NCBI GenBank assembly: GCA_963678675.1
Contig: OY783195.1
Span: 20,726,912-20,790,911 of the forward strand
Source: Xiphydria camelus
Taxonomy: Eukaryota; Arthropoda; Insecta; Hymenoptera; Xiphydriidae
DNA: 64,000 bases
Direction: 5' to 3'
Shown: positions 54,288 through 64,000 of the stretch, in pieces
Position numbering within the stretch: the stretch's first letter is position 1
How the letters are laid out: each line of letters begins with the position of its first letter
Notes under the pieces: generated by a model
What the model was told of the DNA's origin: nothing
Seen by the model: only the letters and a program-made list of their open reading frames with translations
Databases searched by the model: none
Program-made: the position numbers and the translations under genes

Positions 54288-55573
54288 AGGGGCCCATACA
54301 CTGTCAAACATGTTTGCGCAACGCTGCGTTGCGCAACTGCATCATCCATATACTGTCAAACAAGTTTGTGCAACGCTGCGTTGCACAACTGCATCATCCA
54401 TACACTGTCAAACAAGTTTGCGCAACGCAGCGTTGCTGCATCATCCCTCCAAAATTCCCTATTCTGAATAGTCGTCATTATCACAAGTGAACCTGGATAG
54501 GAGGATAGAGGAAAAAGGATAGAGGGTGAACCGGATACTCGTAGAGATAGATCGCTGGTAAGACGTAGGAAGGGAACAGAGGCGTGCGAAAGACTTCGGG
54601 AAGACACGCAGATGCGTCGAAGTTCCGTGGTGCGGTCAAGAGACGAACGTACGCGCGTCTCGATAGGGTGACGCGCTTCCAGATGGCTTCATTTATGATA
54701 GGTCGACACACTTCTCGTTAGCTTAATTTATGATAGGTCGACCCTGGATGGTAAACAAAGGGTGCTCGTAGGGAAGGCAAAGCGTATTCCCGCGAGTCTA
54801 TTGAAAATGAGGAAAAGGTCGAGGACCCCGTCCCCCGCTCCGCCCGGAGCGCCGGTGAGCCCGTTGCGCAAAAGATTTCAAACACTTTTGAATTTGGTCA
54901 AACATTTGCGCAACGCATCAAAAATCGCCATACACTGTCCAGCAAGTTTGCGCAAACGCTGCGGGCGGAGCGGGGGACGGGGTCCTCGACCTTTTCCTCA
55001 TTTTCAATAGACTCGCGGGAATACCCTTTGCCTTCCCTACGAGCACCCTTTGTTTACCATCCAGGATCGACCTATCATAAATTAAGCTAACGAGAAGTGT
55101 GTCGACCTATCATAAATGAAGCCATCAGGAAGCGCGTCACCCTATCGAGACGCGCATCCGTCCTATCATAAATTACTACATCGAGACGCGCGTACGTTCA
55201 TCTCTTGACCGCACCACGGACCTTCGACGCATCTGCGTGTCTTCCCGAAGTCTTTCGCACGCCCCTGTTCCCTTCCTACGTCTTACCAGCGATCTATCTC
55301 TACGAGTATCCGGGGTTCACCCTCTATCCTTTTTTCTCTATCCTCCTATCCAGGTTCACTTGTGATAATGACGACTATTCAGAATAGGGAATTTTGGAGG
55401 GATGATGCAGCAACGCTGCGTTGCGCAAACTTGTTTGACAGTGTATGGATGATGCAGTTGTGCAACGCAGCGTTGCACAAACTTGTTTGACAGTGTATGG
55501 ATGATGCAGTTGCGCAACGCAGCGTTGCGCAAACCTGCGTTGCGCAAACATGTTTGACAGTGTATGGGCCCCT
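54288..55573. mobile_element. 1.29-kb Harbinger-like foldback with tandem subterminal repeats
   Basis: AGGGGCCCATACACTGTCAA and complement, TTA at 54285-54287 and 55574-55576. Each arm begins with three tandem units of about 52 bp (catacactgtcaaacaagtt, then tgcgcaacgctgcgttgcgc); the core is itself palindromic. The arms then run about 400 bp more (ggataggaggatagagg, ctatcataaatta-type) to a loop at 54842-54962 that contains further catacactgtccagcaagtt motifs. ORFs inside are shadows of the repeats. Confidence 0.88.
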
Positions 55574-55576
55574 TTA

Positions 55577-55700
55577 GACGTCAAACACGTTTAAAGTTTG
55601 TCAAACATTTGCGTAACGCATCAAACACCGCCATACACTGTCCAGCAAGTTTGCGCAAACCCTGCGTTGCGCAAACTTGCTGAACAGTGTATGGGCCCCT
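55577..55700. mobile_element. truncated second copy of the same end
   Basis: Starts right after the first element's TTA, carries tgcgcaaac-type repeats, and ends cagtgtatgggcccct followed by TTA (55701-55703). Confidence 0.7.
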
Positions 55701-55819
55701 TTACAACTAGCATGCTACGCTACGTACCTATCCCTCCCCTACCGTCTTCCCTTTCAACCGCTAGCGCAAGCATCGGAATGGTGTCGCCGCTGACGCACTC
55801 TCCTCTTCTGCCGGTCCCC

Positions 55820-55908
55820 CCACGACGTACCTAGCTAATTCCCCTCAAGCGATGAGAATTTTCAAAACGCTGGAAAATTGCAGTCCCCCGGCAAAGAAGT
55901 TTCACTTC
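55820..55908. repeat. copy of Helitron 5' region, part 2
   Basis: cgtacctagctaattcccct, caagcg and agaagtttcac match 60785-60868. The match stops at gaagtttcac in both places, so this is probably the Helitron 5' terminus (minus-strand orientation). Confidence 0.6.
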
Positions 55909-56077
55909 AATAAAATAATTGGCAATAGTAAGAATGAGGGTATGATCTTAAATGAAAAACCTTAAATTCAAAATTAATGTTTTCAAATATATTTTACAAG
56001 AAATTTTCGTTATTCAATTTGAGAAAAACGTGAATCAATTACGGTAATTATTTCCTCATTTTTTATGAATCTGTATC

Positions 56078-56245
56078 CGTAGTATTATCAATGTCTATCA
56101 TAGTGACAATTGGCTTATAGCTCAAATACGACACAAACGTTTATTAATTAATAATTATTAATTAATTATTAAATCCCAAACGTTCGTGTCGTATTTTAGC
56201 TATAAGCCAATTGTCACTATGATAGACGTTGATAATACTAATTAA
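56078..56245. repeat. palindrome at endonuclease insertion
   Basis: tgtctatcatagtgacaatt, ggcttatagct, aatacgacac are mirrored (gtgtcgtattttagctataa, gccaattgtcactatgatag) around an aattaatta centre. Part of the endonuclease flank is included in the mirror. Confidence 0.75.
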
Positions 56246-56640
56246 TTTATTTATTTATTAATACTAATTAATATTAATTTTTCCTCACTCATGCCCATTT
56301 CGAAGCCTTTTTCAGCCCATTTTTAGACCGTAAGATGGCGTTTTTCCCCTGTGACACCGACCGGGAGTCCGCAGGCTGTTAAAAGATTGCTTAGTCCGAA
56401 GTGGATCCTTTTTCCAAACTGATAAACGCAACGAGAAATGAGCCGTGTATACTTCTGTTTGTTTTGTTTTGAGAAATGGGTATTCGTGAGAAAAAAATAG
56501 TATATGTCATTCGGCTGAAAAATCCTCGGATTTTTAAGACTGTGTTTAGGTCGTAGCACGAGCCATGGTGTTACGGCCTAATTAAACACAGTCTGAAAAA
56601 ACCTCGGATTTCCACCTAATAACATAAGATACTATTATAG
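56245..56640. other. insert within endonuclease copy B
   Basis: Contains a further inverted pair (gaaaaatcctcggatttttaagactgtgtt / aacacagtctgaaaaaacctcggattt, about 56515-56610). No gene. Confidence 0.5.
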
Positions 56641-57289
56641 ATTTCTAGAGAATACAGCATCAATTGTTAAACCCGACCTGGTAGTTAGGGTATTCACATT
56701 ATTGTTGATTTTTAAATTGAATTCTCTAGCTAAAAAGTTAATGAGAGGTTGACTTTCAGGTTTGGAGAACTGGACATTGAAGTTACCGCTCAGTAACATT
56801 GGTAGAGTCCCCCAGTCTTTTCTTACAATTAGTAATTCTGCGCCACCTGGTGTGTCTGATAACAACGCATGATGAATGAATTCGACAATATCGTCAAGTT
56901 TCTCGTCAGGTGATATATACACAGCAACAATTAACATGAATTGTCTATTATCAAGATAACATCTTACAGTACAGATATCTCCAATGGCACATGTACTCAC
57001 ATCTATTGCATTCATTTGTCGAAGAGATATAGCTAAATATGGAGTGAGAGTGATTGAATTATCAGCTGCATTTTGATGAATAGCTACACCAGCGGCGTCC
57101 TCTTTTTCTCTTTTAAATGTGACAACACAATCGAAATTCTGTATACCCACTTTTTCGCCTTGTTTCAACCGTTTCACTCAGCACTAATAACGTTGAATGG
57201 CTTGCAACTGTATCTTGTAAATCTTGTGCGTGTAATTTTAAACTTTGAAAATTGAGTGAAAATACCGAAATTCCTTTTTTGTTAGACTA

Positions 57290-57310
57290 GGGGGCTTTGC
57301 CCCCTACTCG
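57290..57310 (-). terminator. Helitron 3' hairpin and CTAG end
   Basis: ggggggcaaagccccc hairpin immediately before CTAG. Upstream (minus strand) is a second GC palindrome, gggggctatcgccccc, near 57330-57346. Confidence 0.85.
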
Positions 57311-57497
57311 CTTCGCTCGTCAACCCCCGGGGGGCTATCGCCCCCGCGCCGCTGTCGCGGCACTCCACCAAGCTTGTAGGGGACGGCCAAAATCGCGATC
57401 AGACTGCGTGTTAGGTGGACCAATAGTAATAAGAGAACACTGTGTCGGCGACGGCAGTGACGCACAGCCAGCGAGGGTTTTTGATACGCCGAAAAAA

Positions 57498-60400
57498 CTA
57501 TTTTATATAATAGAGATATATGAAGTCGAGTACTTGTTGTCCCACTGTTTGTAATTTGTTGAGACTCAGACTTCTGAATTCTGCCTGTAAATCTGCTGTT
57601 GATGTTGATGCTCTTCTTCCATGATAAAAATTTGGATCATCTCGAGGTTTGACAATGTATAGTTCATGAATACTCGTGACTCTCGATAGCGCCACGTATA
57701 ACAACTATTGTGAGTGAGATTTCTCGTATTCGTAGACAATGTCATCAAACTTCCTTGCTTGTGATTTGTGTATTGTGACAGTACAACATGAAATAATAGA
57801 AAGGTGACTTCTTTTAACCGCAATCGTTTTGTTCTTATTCATATAAGCTGTCGTAGTTCATCTGACAAGTGGCACTGCCGTTTGACTGATGTTGTTTTCT
57901 TTTACATGAGCACTCACTTTCTTTTTCAACCTTTCACCGACTTTCGATACACTCGGGAATTCCCGAAAGATACATGTCACTTCTCCTTCTGCATCAGATT
58001 CAATGTGAACCAATGTCGCCTATTTGTCCATTTGCCAATCCATCAGCAACATCTAAATTCGTTGTCAGCATGTAAGATTTATTCAGAACCAAAATGATAT
58101 AAGGGAGACCACCTGTGTCGATTAAATTATGCAGAACAGAGTACACTTTTCAAGATTTTCGAGTCTTCTTTGATATTTTTCGAAAAAATGTTCTTTTCAA
58201 ACGTCTGTTGATTCTAAACGTCTTCTGAGCCCATTTTCTCCATTTCTTTTCACAGATGAACTTTTGGACATTGGCTCACGAAGTAGAGACCATGCTGCCT
58301 CTTGGTTTGTAATTTCCACGGCATTTAGCATATCCACTCCCATTGTTATAGTGACATCAACCAGATTGAACTCTGGATAATCATTCATTACTTGAAGTAT
58401 TTCACGCTGTAAGTTACTGATGCCTCTATTTGTTTTATTCACGTACTCAACTACATATGCAGCACAAGAATATTCATCCAAAATAAATTGAATGTCCGTA
58501 TTCGATTATAAAACATTAAAAATGAATGCATTAAATACATTGTTCCACTTTTCACAAGACTGACGTAGAAGACTCTAGGTCGTGTTATTCCAGCACGAAG
58601 AATTATGTTGTTATGCTCGTAAAACGTGTCCATGTCTGAGTAGTTTTGATTCTCCTTACCTATTATTTTTCCGTACTGTTGACAAAGTTGTTAGAAATTG
58701 TCCTCTGATTTCTTCATCGGAATCAGTATCGTCGTCCTTTTGTATGGCATGAATGGAGCCTCGAATCGACACTTTTGCGGTCTATTTGCAACTCCTCTCT
58801 TGTAACACGTAAACTTGTGCTTATGTATTTGCAGATTTATATGTCCAGATGTCTCTTTAGTCGAAACTGAAATTACTTTATCAACCATTGCAATCAATGG
58901 TATCACCTCTGTTGACCTGAAGTGCATCAACTGGAGCATTCTCAATCCACAGCAAATATGAGCATAAGGACTCCCACGGTGTTGGAATTCAATCCGCTTC
59001 AAGTAATGAATCACTCGGTATTCCCCGAAGGGATTTACTTTTTTTAAAGTAAGCAAATTCATAATGAAATTTACTATTTTATTGAAGTAAGTAGCACACG
59101 TTACTTCATTCATTTACTAACGTGCATTTATGAATATAACTCATTTGCTGTAGTAATTCATCTGAGAGATCGTTACCATTGTTTTTCAATTTATACAATA
59201 ATTTCAATAACTTAATCCAACCGGTTTCATTAGCATTCAATGTCAGAAACATAGTTAGCTTACCACATTGCCTGATCATAGAGAACAAGTTTTTTTTCTG
59301 CTAGCCCAGTAATACGTTGAATTTGGTATACATTTCAAAAAAGCGAGATTAGTCTCTATTGACTGATTAATGTAATCCTTACACTCAATTTGCTATCTAG
59401 TAATTCTGACATCATTTCCAATATGTTTAAATACAATTGTCAAGGAATCACGAACTCTCTGTTGCATGATTTTCATAGCAACATAAAGGAGATACTGAGG
59501 AGTGACCCCACGACGATCGGCACGCCTCAGTTCACTGGTAGTCATCATGAATGACATAACACGTACTTCTTCTTTAAAAACCCTGAAATGTCCGAGATAA
59601 ATTCCTGGAAATGATAATTCTTCTGCGTGTTCATTAAAGAGCAAACTGTGAGGTAGGTTTTTTTCATCCGGTGCAATTCTTAAATACTTCTCTTCATTTC
59701 ACATTAACATTTGTTGCTGGGCAGTGAGACAGTCTTCATTCGGGATATCTTAACTAATTTTATTAACTAAAATTTGTTGATTCGTTGTGTCATCGAAAAA
59801 ACTTTCATCGATTTTAATGTAGAATTGTACAGTGGAGTATCGCAGAGATAGTGCAGCCAGATTTTTATATTTCTTTTGTTCACAAAACCAATTAAATAGC
59901 TTGATTTGTGTATTTGTTTACATTTAATGTACACGTTGATTCAGTAATAATTGCTAACGTCCCTTGGTAGTGACTTTACCATGAGATCTACGTCCACAGG
60001 GACATTGATGACATGTCCAAGAATTCCATACTGACCGCTCATATGTCGCAGTCTTCTTATTTGTTGGAATTTTGTTTCGGTTTAATTCAGAAAAACAACA
60101 TTGATATGCCTTAAAATGGGTAATGTCAATCTGCGGAAAATCTTTTTGTAGTAACTCGTGATGACGTTCTTGTATGACTTTCAAATACTTTTTGAACCAT
60201 AACCTGTTGCAAATATTGCATACGTGACCAAAACTATTATCTCCAAATTTTTTCTGAAATTCTTTCCGAACCTTTTAGTGGGCTGTAAAATCACTGTATG
60301 GCAAAATTGTGTTGCTAGGATCAGATAACCGATTTTCTGGTGGTATTTCCATAGGTTGTAATAATTCTTCCGGTGACGCGACAGTCAGTATATCAGAAAT

Positions 60401-60560
60401 CTCCGTTGAGGCATTTGCATTAGCTGCGTCCCATAATGCCTTTTTTCGCGCCCTGTACTCTCACATCCGTTCACTGGCACTTTCTGGCGCCTTTTTTGGC
60501 GATTTATTTCCACGTTGTCTTTGATAGTACTCCTTATTTGTTTATTTTTATTATTTTTAG
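57498..60560 (-). pseudogene. Helitron Rep-helicase pseudogene
   Basis: In order, right to left: basic N-terminus near 60540; zinc block VCNICNRLWF (about 60230) and CCFSELNRNK; Helitron-like N domain LLFNEHAEELSFPGIYLGHF (59640-59590); GCPTLFLTLNANE-type block (59250); Rep with Y motif TYFNKIVNFIMNLL and HUH motif EFQHRGSPYAH (59000), where the first His of PHxH is Tyr; CRFEAPFMPY; YSCAAYVVEYVNKTNRGISN (58470); NAVEITNQEAAWSLLREPMS; then a jump to late helicase SYMLTTNLDVADGLANGQIG (58070) and motif VI LYVALSRVTSIHELYIV (57700). Walker A and B motifs are missing. The ORF is broken in at least ten places. The protein would nick and unwind DNA for rolling-circle transposition; this copy cannot. 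Confidence 0.9.
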
Positions 60561-60924
60561 TCATGATGTTAAATCATGTGATCTCCATTTACCTGAATAA
60601 CATAAAAGAACAAAAAAACACTCCACTCAAAAATAAATTACACATATATAAGCCCTTTTAATATTTCAAATCACAGTATTTACATAACAAAAATAAACTA
60701 CACTTACAAAGCTAACCTCTCAAGCCTGTAAGTCTTTTTTACATTTTAAATCACAATATTCACATGAAAATAAATTATCCCACCACGTACCTAGCTACTC
60801 CCCTCAAGCGGTCTTAATTTTCGTAACGCTAGAAAATTGTAGCCCCCTCGGTAAAGAAGTTTCACAAAAAAATATTTAACAACCCAAAAATAAATTCAAT
60901 GCGTAAACTCCTCTCGATCCTGCC

Positions 60925-61190
60925 GTGTTGCCAGTGCGTAATCAAGAAATGGTCAACGTAGTCCTGGAAAGAATTGGACAGAATCTGCGGACGAGTTCTC
61001 GGGAGATAGGAGAGGCCACCGTTCTCCAAATCTTGCACGACCGGGCATTCCATCCATATGAGATCCATTATGTGCATGGACTTCGACCGAATAATCCACC
61101 ACACAGATCAGCCTTCGCGGCTTGGCCTTGGTCACGCACGTTGATGAAGAATCGTTCGCGAAAAGAATCCTTTTCATGAACGAATGCACG
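60925..61190 (+). pseudogene. Tc1-like transposase N-terminal fragment
   Basis: VVLERIGQNLRTSSREIGEA, TVLQILHDRAFHPYEIHYVH, GLRPNNPPHRSAFAAW. Same HTH and linker order as the 46.6 kb copy but from a different lineage (YxxHYVHxLxPxDxPxR). Truncated before the catalytic core. It lies just outside the Helitron 5' end. Confidence 0.8.
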
Positions 61191-62009
61191 ATTGACCAAT
61201 CTGGAACAGTAAATAGGTTTGTACGATAATACAGTCACACAAAAAAAAAGTGGAGTATACTTTTGATGCGGTATATGTTATACGTAGTAATTTTGCTTCC
61301 TGTTCATGAATCTGGTGTCAAAATTTGGCCATCGCGTTATCATTTTTGTCTAACCTCAAAAAACTGTGCACAGTCACACACAAAAATGTGGGGTATACTT
61401 TTGATGCGATATATGTTATCCGTAGTAATTTTGCCTCCCGATCACGAATCCGGTGTCAAAATTTAGCCATCACGTCACATTTCTTTTAATCTCAAAAAGC
61501 TAGCCAGAGATCATGACTTTCAAAAAGTTAATGGACTTAAACCAAATTCGATATAGGGAGTTTTTTGGCTCGCAGATTACGAATATGAAGTCAGACTTCA
61601 AAAATTCAAGATAACGGATCCAATATGGCGGACGAGATTTTAGAAAATCGACGGATTCATGCCAAATTTGGTATAGGGGTTTTTTTGGGTCGCTGATTAC
61701 GAATATGAAGTTATATTTGCAAAAATTCAAAATTTTCAAAAATCTCACTCGCCATATTTGATCTGCCATCTTAAATTTTTGAAATATGACTTCAGATTCA
61801 TGATCAGCGACCCAGAAAATTTTCTTATGGGTCATTTTCACGAAAAGCAGACTATTTCAGTTGTAATTAAAAAAAAAAATTTCATGGAAAAATTTTAGAT
61901 TTTCCTTTTTCAAATCCATAAAATTCATCTTTCATCACACAACTACATTTCCGAAATGATAGATAATATTTAAGCACAAATTAACAAAAAAGTTAAAATT
62001 GGATTTCAC

Positions 62010-62180
62010 TGAGATAAGACACTGACCAAATTATTCACTTTTGTTAGTGGAATTATCTTTTTGTTTGCTTTTTTTAGTCGTTGAGCTCGTGCTTTATATT
62101 TTCTTGCTCGTCTTTCTGCTTTACGTAATTTATTTTCAAGATACTTAATTTGTAAATTTAGTTTGGCTCTATTCTTTCTT
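62010..62180 (-). pseudogene. basic coiled-coil peptide inside long-TIR element
   Basis: Frame reads RKNRAKLNLQIKYLENKLRK, then AERRARKYKARAQRLKKANK, ending SVLSQ and a stop near 62008. Heptad spacing of I/L/Y and dense Lys/Arg suggest a short basic coiled coil, as at the ends or starts of some DNA-binding proteins. No start codon or further exon found; the frame is open only to about 62180. Function unknown. Confidence 0.45.
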
Positions 62181-62314
62181 CAAAGCTTTTTGCCGCATGC
62201 TACTCTACTTCTAGAGCTCGAGGAGGATCCAGCACTATTAGGAGTATCATTAAGATTAAGTGTTTCGATTTGCACTGAAGAGAGTTTGGTCAGTTAAACA
62301 TTTTTGAACAGAAG

Positions 62315-62680
62315 TATTCACGGAGGTGAGAAATTTTGATAATTTCCGTTACACAGTAAAGCATTTTGAGGTTATCAAAAGTACGCGTGGTGTTAAAGAA
62401 ACTTGTAGATGTGTTCTATTTATCTCCAGGTCAACAAACAAATTAAATAAATAATGTCTTCTTATAATGTACTAACGGAGGTGAGGAATGATCTTGAACA
62501 AATATCTTTTCTTACCTGTTTTATGAAATTATAATAAACCATTTCAAGATTTACTAATGATTTTGACATTACTGAATCGTCAATACATATAAATTGATAC
62601 CTTCGCACATCCTGAATAGGTGGAACAGTATTTACGAGATTTATAGTATTTTAACAAGAAAGTAACGGAGGTGTGATTGT
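62315..62680. repeat. acggaggtg motif, three copies
   Basis: cacggaggtgagaa (62318), aacggaggtgagga (62475), aacggaggtgtgat (62666), same sense, spacing about 157 and 191 bp. Confidence 0.55.
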
Positions 62681-63199
62681 TTTGGCGGACAAGACGAGTT
62701 AGTAAAACTCTTTAATTTTCATGAAGATTGAAGAAAAATTTTTGAGTGATTGCAATTAAACATTATTCTACTTACTTTACAAATATCCTAAAATTGATTA
62801 TTGGTTTTTAGTTTTCTATAATACATGTAACAGTGTTAAATTCTGTATGGGCGGACAAGAAAGGTTTGCTTTTCGTGAGAATGACCCTTATACCAAATTT
62901 GGCATGAATCCGTCGATTTTCGAAACTTTCGTCTGCCATATTGGATCCGCCATCTTGAATTGTTGAAATCCGACTTCAGATTCGTGATTAGCGACCCAAA
63001 GAAATTCCTATACCGAATTTGGTTTAAGTCATTAACTTTTTGAAAATCATGATCTCTGGCTGGTTTTTTGAGGTTAAAAGAAATGGGACGTGATAGCCAA
63101 ATTTTAATACCGGATTCGTGATCAGGAGGCAAAATTACCACGGATAACATATCGCATCAAAAGTATTCCCCACTTTTTTTTTTGTGTGACGGTGTAATC

Positions 63200-63725
63200 A
63201 GTCTTAGGATAGAGTACCCACTGATACGTGGGTAATTTGAAAAGTTTCCGGCCTTATTGATAAGCAGTCATGATAAAATTTAATTCTTGCTATCGTCTGA
63301 TAGATGGCGTTGATATCAGGGTGTCCATAAAGTATGGAAACGATTAAATATCTCGAAAAGTACGCTTCAGAACGGGAAACGAAAAAATAGGTATCCGATA
63401 TTTTTTTAAAAACTATCAAATGATACCAAGATTGATCCCACACCCCAACCTCTGTGGGTGGGGCAGGGGGGAACTTCAAAATCTTAAATAGGAACCCCCA
63501 CTTTTGATTGCATATTCGCATTCTACATTAAAAACTACATAACTTTTATTTTAAACATTTTTTTCGATTCGTGGCAGATGGCGCTATAATCGACGAAATT
63601 CAATTTTTTCGGTTTTTGCAATTGAGAGTCGATTTATTCGATTCTGCAATACAATTGCGATAGAAATTTACATTTTTTATTCTCATACTTGATATTTTTG
63701 TTAAAAATTTAATTTATTTTTGCAA
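63200..63725. other. unassigned DNA, possibly end of another dispersed element
   Basis: cagggtgtccataaagtatg then gaaacgattaaatatctcg at 63317 resembles the start of a dispersed terminal repeat, but no mate is in the window. No coding signature. Confidence 0.35.
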
Positions 63726-63730
63726 ATTTG

Positions 63731-63995
63731 AAGTACAGATGCATTCTGTACCTGGAATTCCCCCGGCGGACGGTATATTCCGGGAATCGTAGCTATTCTT
63801 TCACTAGTAGTCCGTTTTAATGATATCCGTTAACCTGAGTACACGTAAACAGGTACCGGTAATTGCCGGGCCTTCCGGACCCTCGAACCTCGATGTATTC
63901 TGAAAGGGATTATCCTTGAGTAAATTTAGCTTATTTCCTCTAACGGAACTTAGTGCGTCACGGGGAATTCCAGGTACAGAACGCATCTCCACTTC
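63731..63995. mobile_element. 265-bp inverted-repeat element
   Basis: gaagtacagatgcattctgt, acctggaattcccc is mirrored by ggggaattccaggtacagaa, cgcatctccacttc at 63962-63995. The interior is not paired. It ends at the window edge, so the right flank is unknown. Confidence 0.75.
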
Positions 63996-64000
63996 AAATT

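Larger units (their letters stand above)
55910..57270 (-). pseudogene. endonuclease ORF copy B
   Basis: Main frame 57177-56635: IQNFDCVVTFKREKEDAAGV, RQMNAIDVSTCAIGDICTVR, LIVAVYISPDEKLDDIVEFI, LSGNFNVQFSKPESQPLI (catalytic GDFN Asp changed to Asn), TTRSGLTIDAVFSRNL. The family is the EEP-fold endonuclease attached to some Helitron (Helentron) proteins. Downstream similarity to copy A continues at 56110-55910, interrupted by inserted DNA at 56112-56640 that includes a palindrome. The upstream end stops at about 57265, right beside the Helitron 3' terminus; copy A has more ORF there, so the Helitron cut this copy. Confidence 0.8.
57287..60868 (-). mobile_element. Helitron, nearly full length, degenerate
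   Basis: On the minus strand the 3' end reads gagtagggggcaaagccccc then CTAG at 57290-57287, the hairpin plus CTRR terminus that defines Helitrons. The 5' side is shared with a second copy up to about 60868. Between them are Rep and helicase pieces in family order. Total about 3.6 kb; the helicase motifs I-IV region is missing. Confidence 0.85.
61230..63190. mobile_element. long-TIR element with duplicated left end
   Basis: cacacaaaaaaaaagtggag + tatacttttgatgcg at 61234 is repeated at 61373 (cacacacaaaaatgtggggt) and occurs inverted at 63130-63182 (catcaaaagtattccccact). TIRs extend roughly 450 bp (gatcatgactttcaaaaagt, ccaaattcgatataggga, ggatccaatatggcggacga). The unpaired interior 61870-62840 holds a coiled-coil fragment and three acggaggtg(a/t)g motifs. 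Superfamily not identified. Confidence 0.75.

Noticed and set aside
54213..55584. Several 60-84 residue ORFs repeating QTSLCNAA-like peptides
   Set aside because: Shadow frames of the tandem palindromic units in the 1.29-kb foldback.
56323..56559. 78-residue minus-strand ORF
   Set aside because: Lies in an insertion within the endonuclease pseudogene; no family motif and partly in an inverted repeat.

Overview
The window looks like insect heterochromatin that is almost pure transposon debris, probably from a hymenopteran such as an ant (the order is an inference). Reasons: AT-rich eukaryotic DNA with GT-AG introns, a TTAGG-like simple repeat, and a dense mix of piggyBac, mariner/Tc1, pogo, PIF/Harbinger-like, Helitron and R1-type elements of the kind common in ants and bees. 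I see no intact protein-coding gene. Every recognisable coding region is broken by stops, frameshifts, deletions or insertions.

Layout. 1-2999 is an uninterrupted (TAGG)n array. 3.0-4.1 kb holds clusters of an 11-bp palindromic motif. 4.6-5.2 kb is the 5' coding end of a Helitron, cut by a 425-bp foldback. 5.8-6.5 kb is a deleted mariner. 7.1-8.9 kb is a foldback element split by a 5'-truncated R1-like LINE with an 18-bp target-site duplication. 9-12 kb is foldback elements. 12.8-14.4 kb is rich in a CTATAA motif and contains a 5S rRNA-like segment. 14.46-16.99 kb is a TIR element with 11-bp C/G termini, encoding a decayed protein with PIN/FEN-nuclease-like signatures. 17.5-18.3 kb is a Harbinger-like element with pentamer-array TIRs. 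19.4-22.1 kb is a broken pogo/Tigger element. 22.1-25.6 kb holds mirrored piggyBac 3' ends around a TTAA MITE. 25.6-26.3 kb is a 137-bp tandem repeat.

28.2-30.5 kb is nested MITEs. 30.85-31.76 kb is the only host gene seen, an unprocessed, intron-bearing ethanolamine-kinase pseudogene with a MITE inside an exon. 32.5-37.7 kb is a nest of foldbacks, including a repeated composite in which a TA-MITE is joined to a tRNA-headed SINE with a GTGACG-rich variable tail. 37.9-42.2 kb is nested TTAA and TA foldbacks, a mariner derivative and a Helitron helicase scrap. 43.1-45.4 kb and 55.9-57.3 kb are two copies of an endonuclease-type ORF. 45.5-52.3 kb is several inverted copies of a Tc1-like element with nested insertions. 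52.9-55.8 kb is foldbacks, including a 1.29-kb Harbinger-like one. 57.29-60.87 kb is a nearly full-length but dead Helitron with a recognisable 3' hairpin and CTAG terminus. 61.2-63.2 kb is a long-TIR element with a coiled-coil scrap.

No genes cooperate here. The biology is serial insertion: many boundaries can be read from target-site duplications (TA, TTA, TTAA, 18 bp), and in several places the order of insertion is clear. All calls come from reading by eye; no alignment or database search was run.
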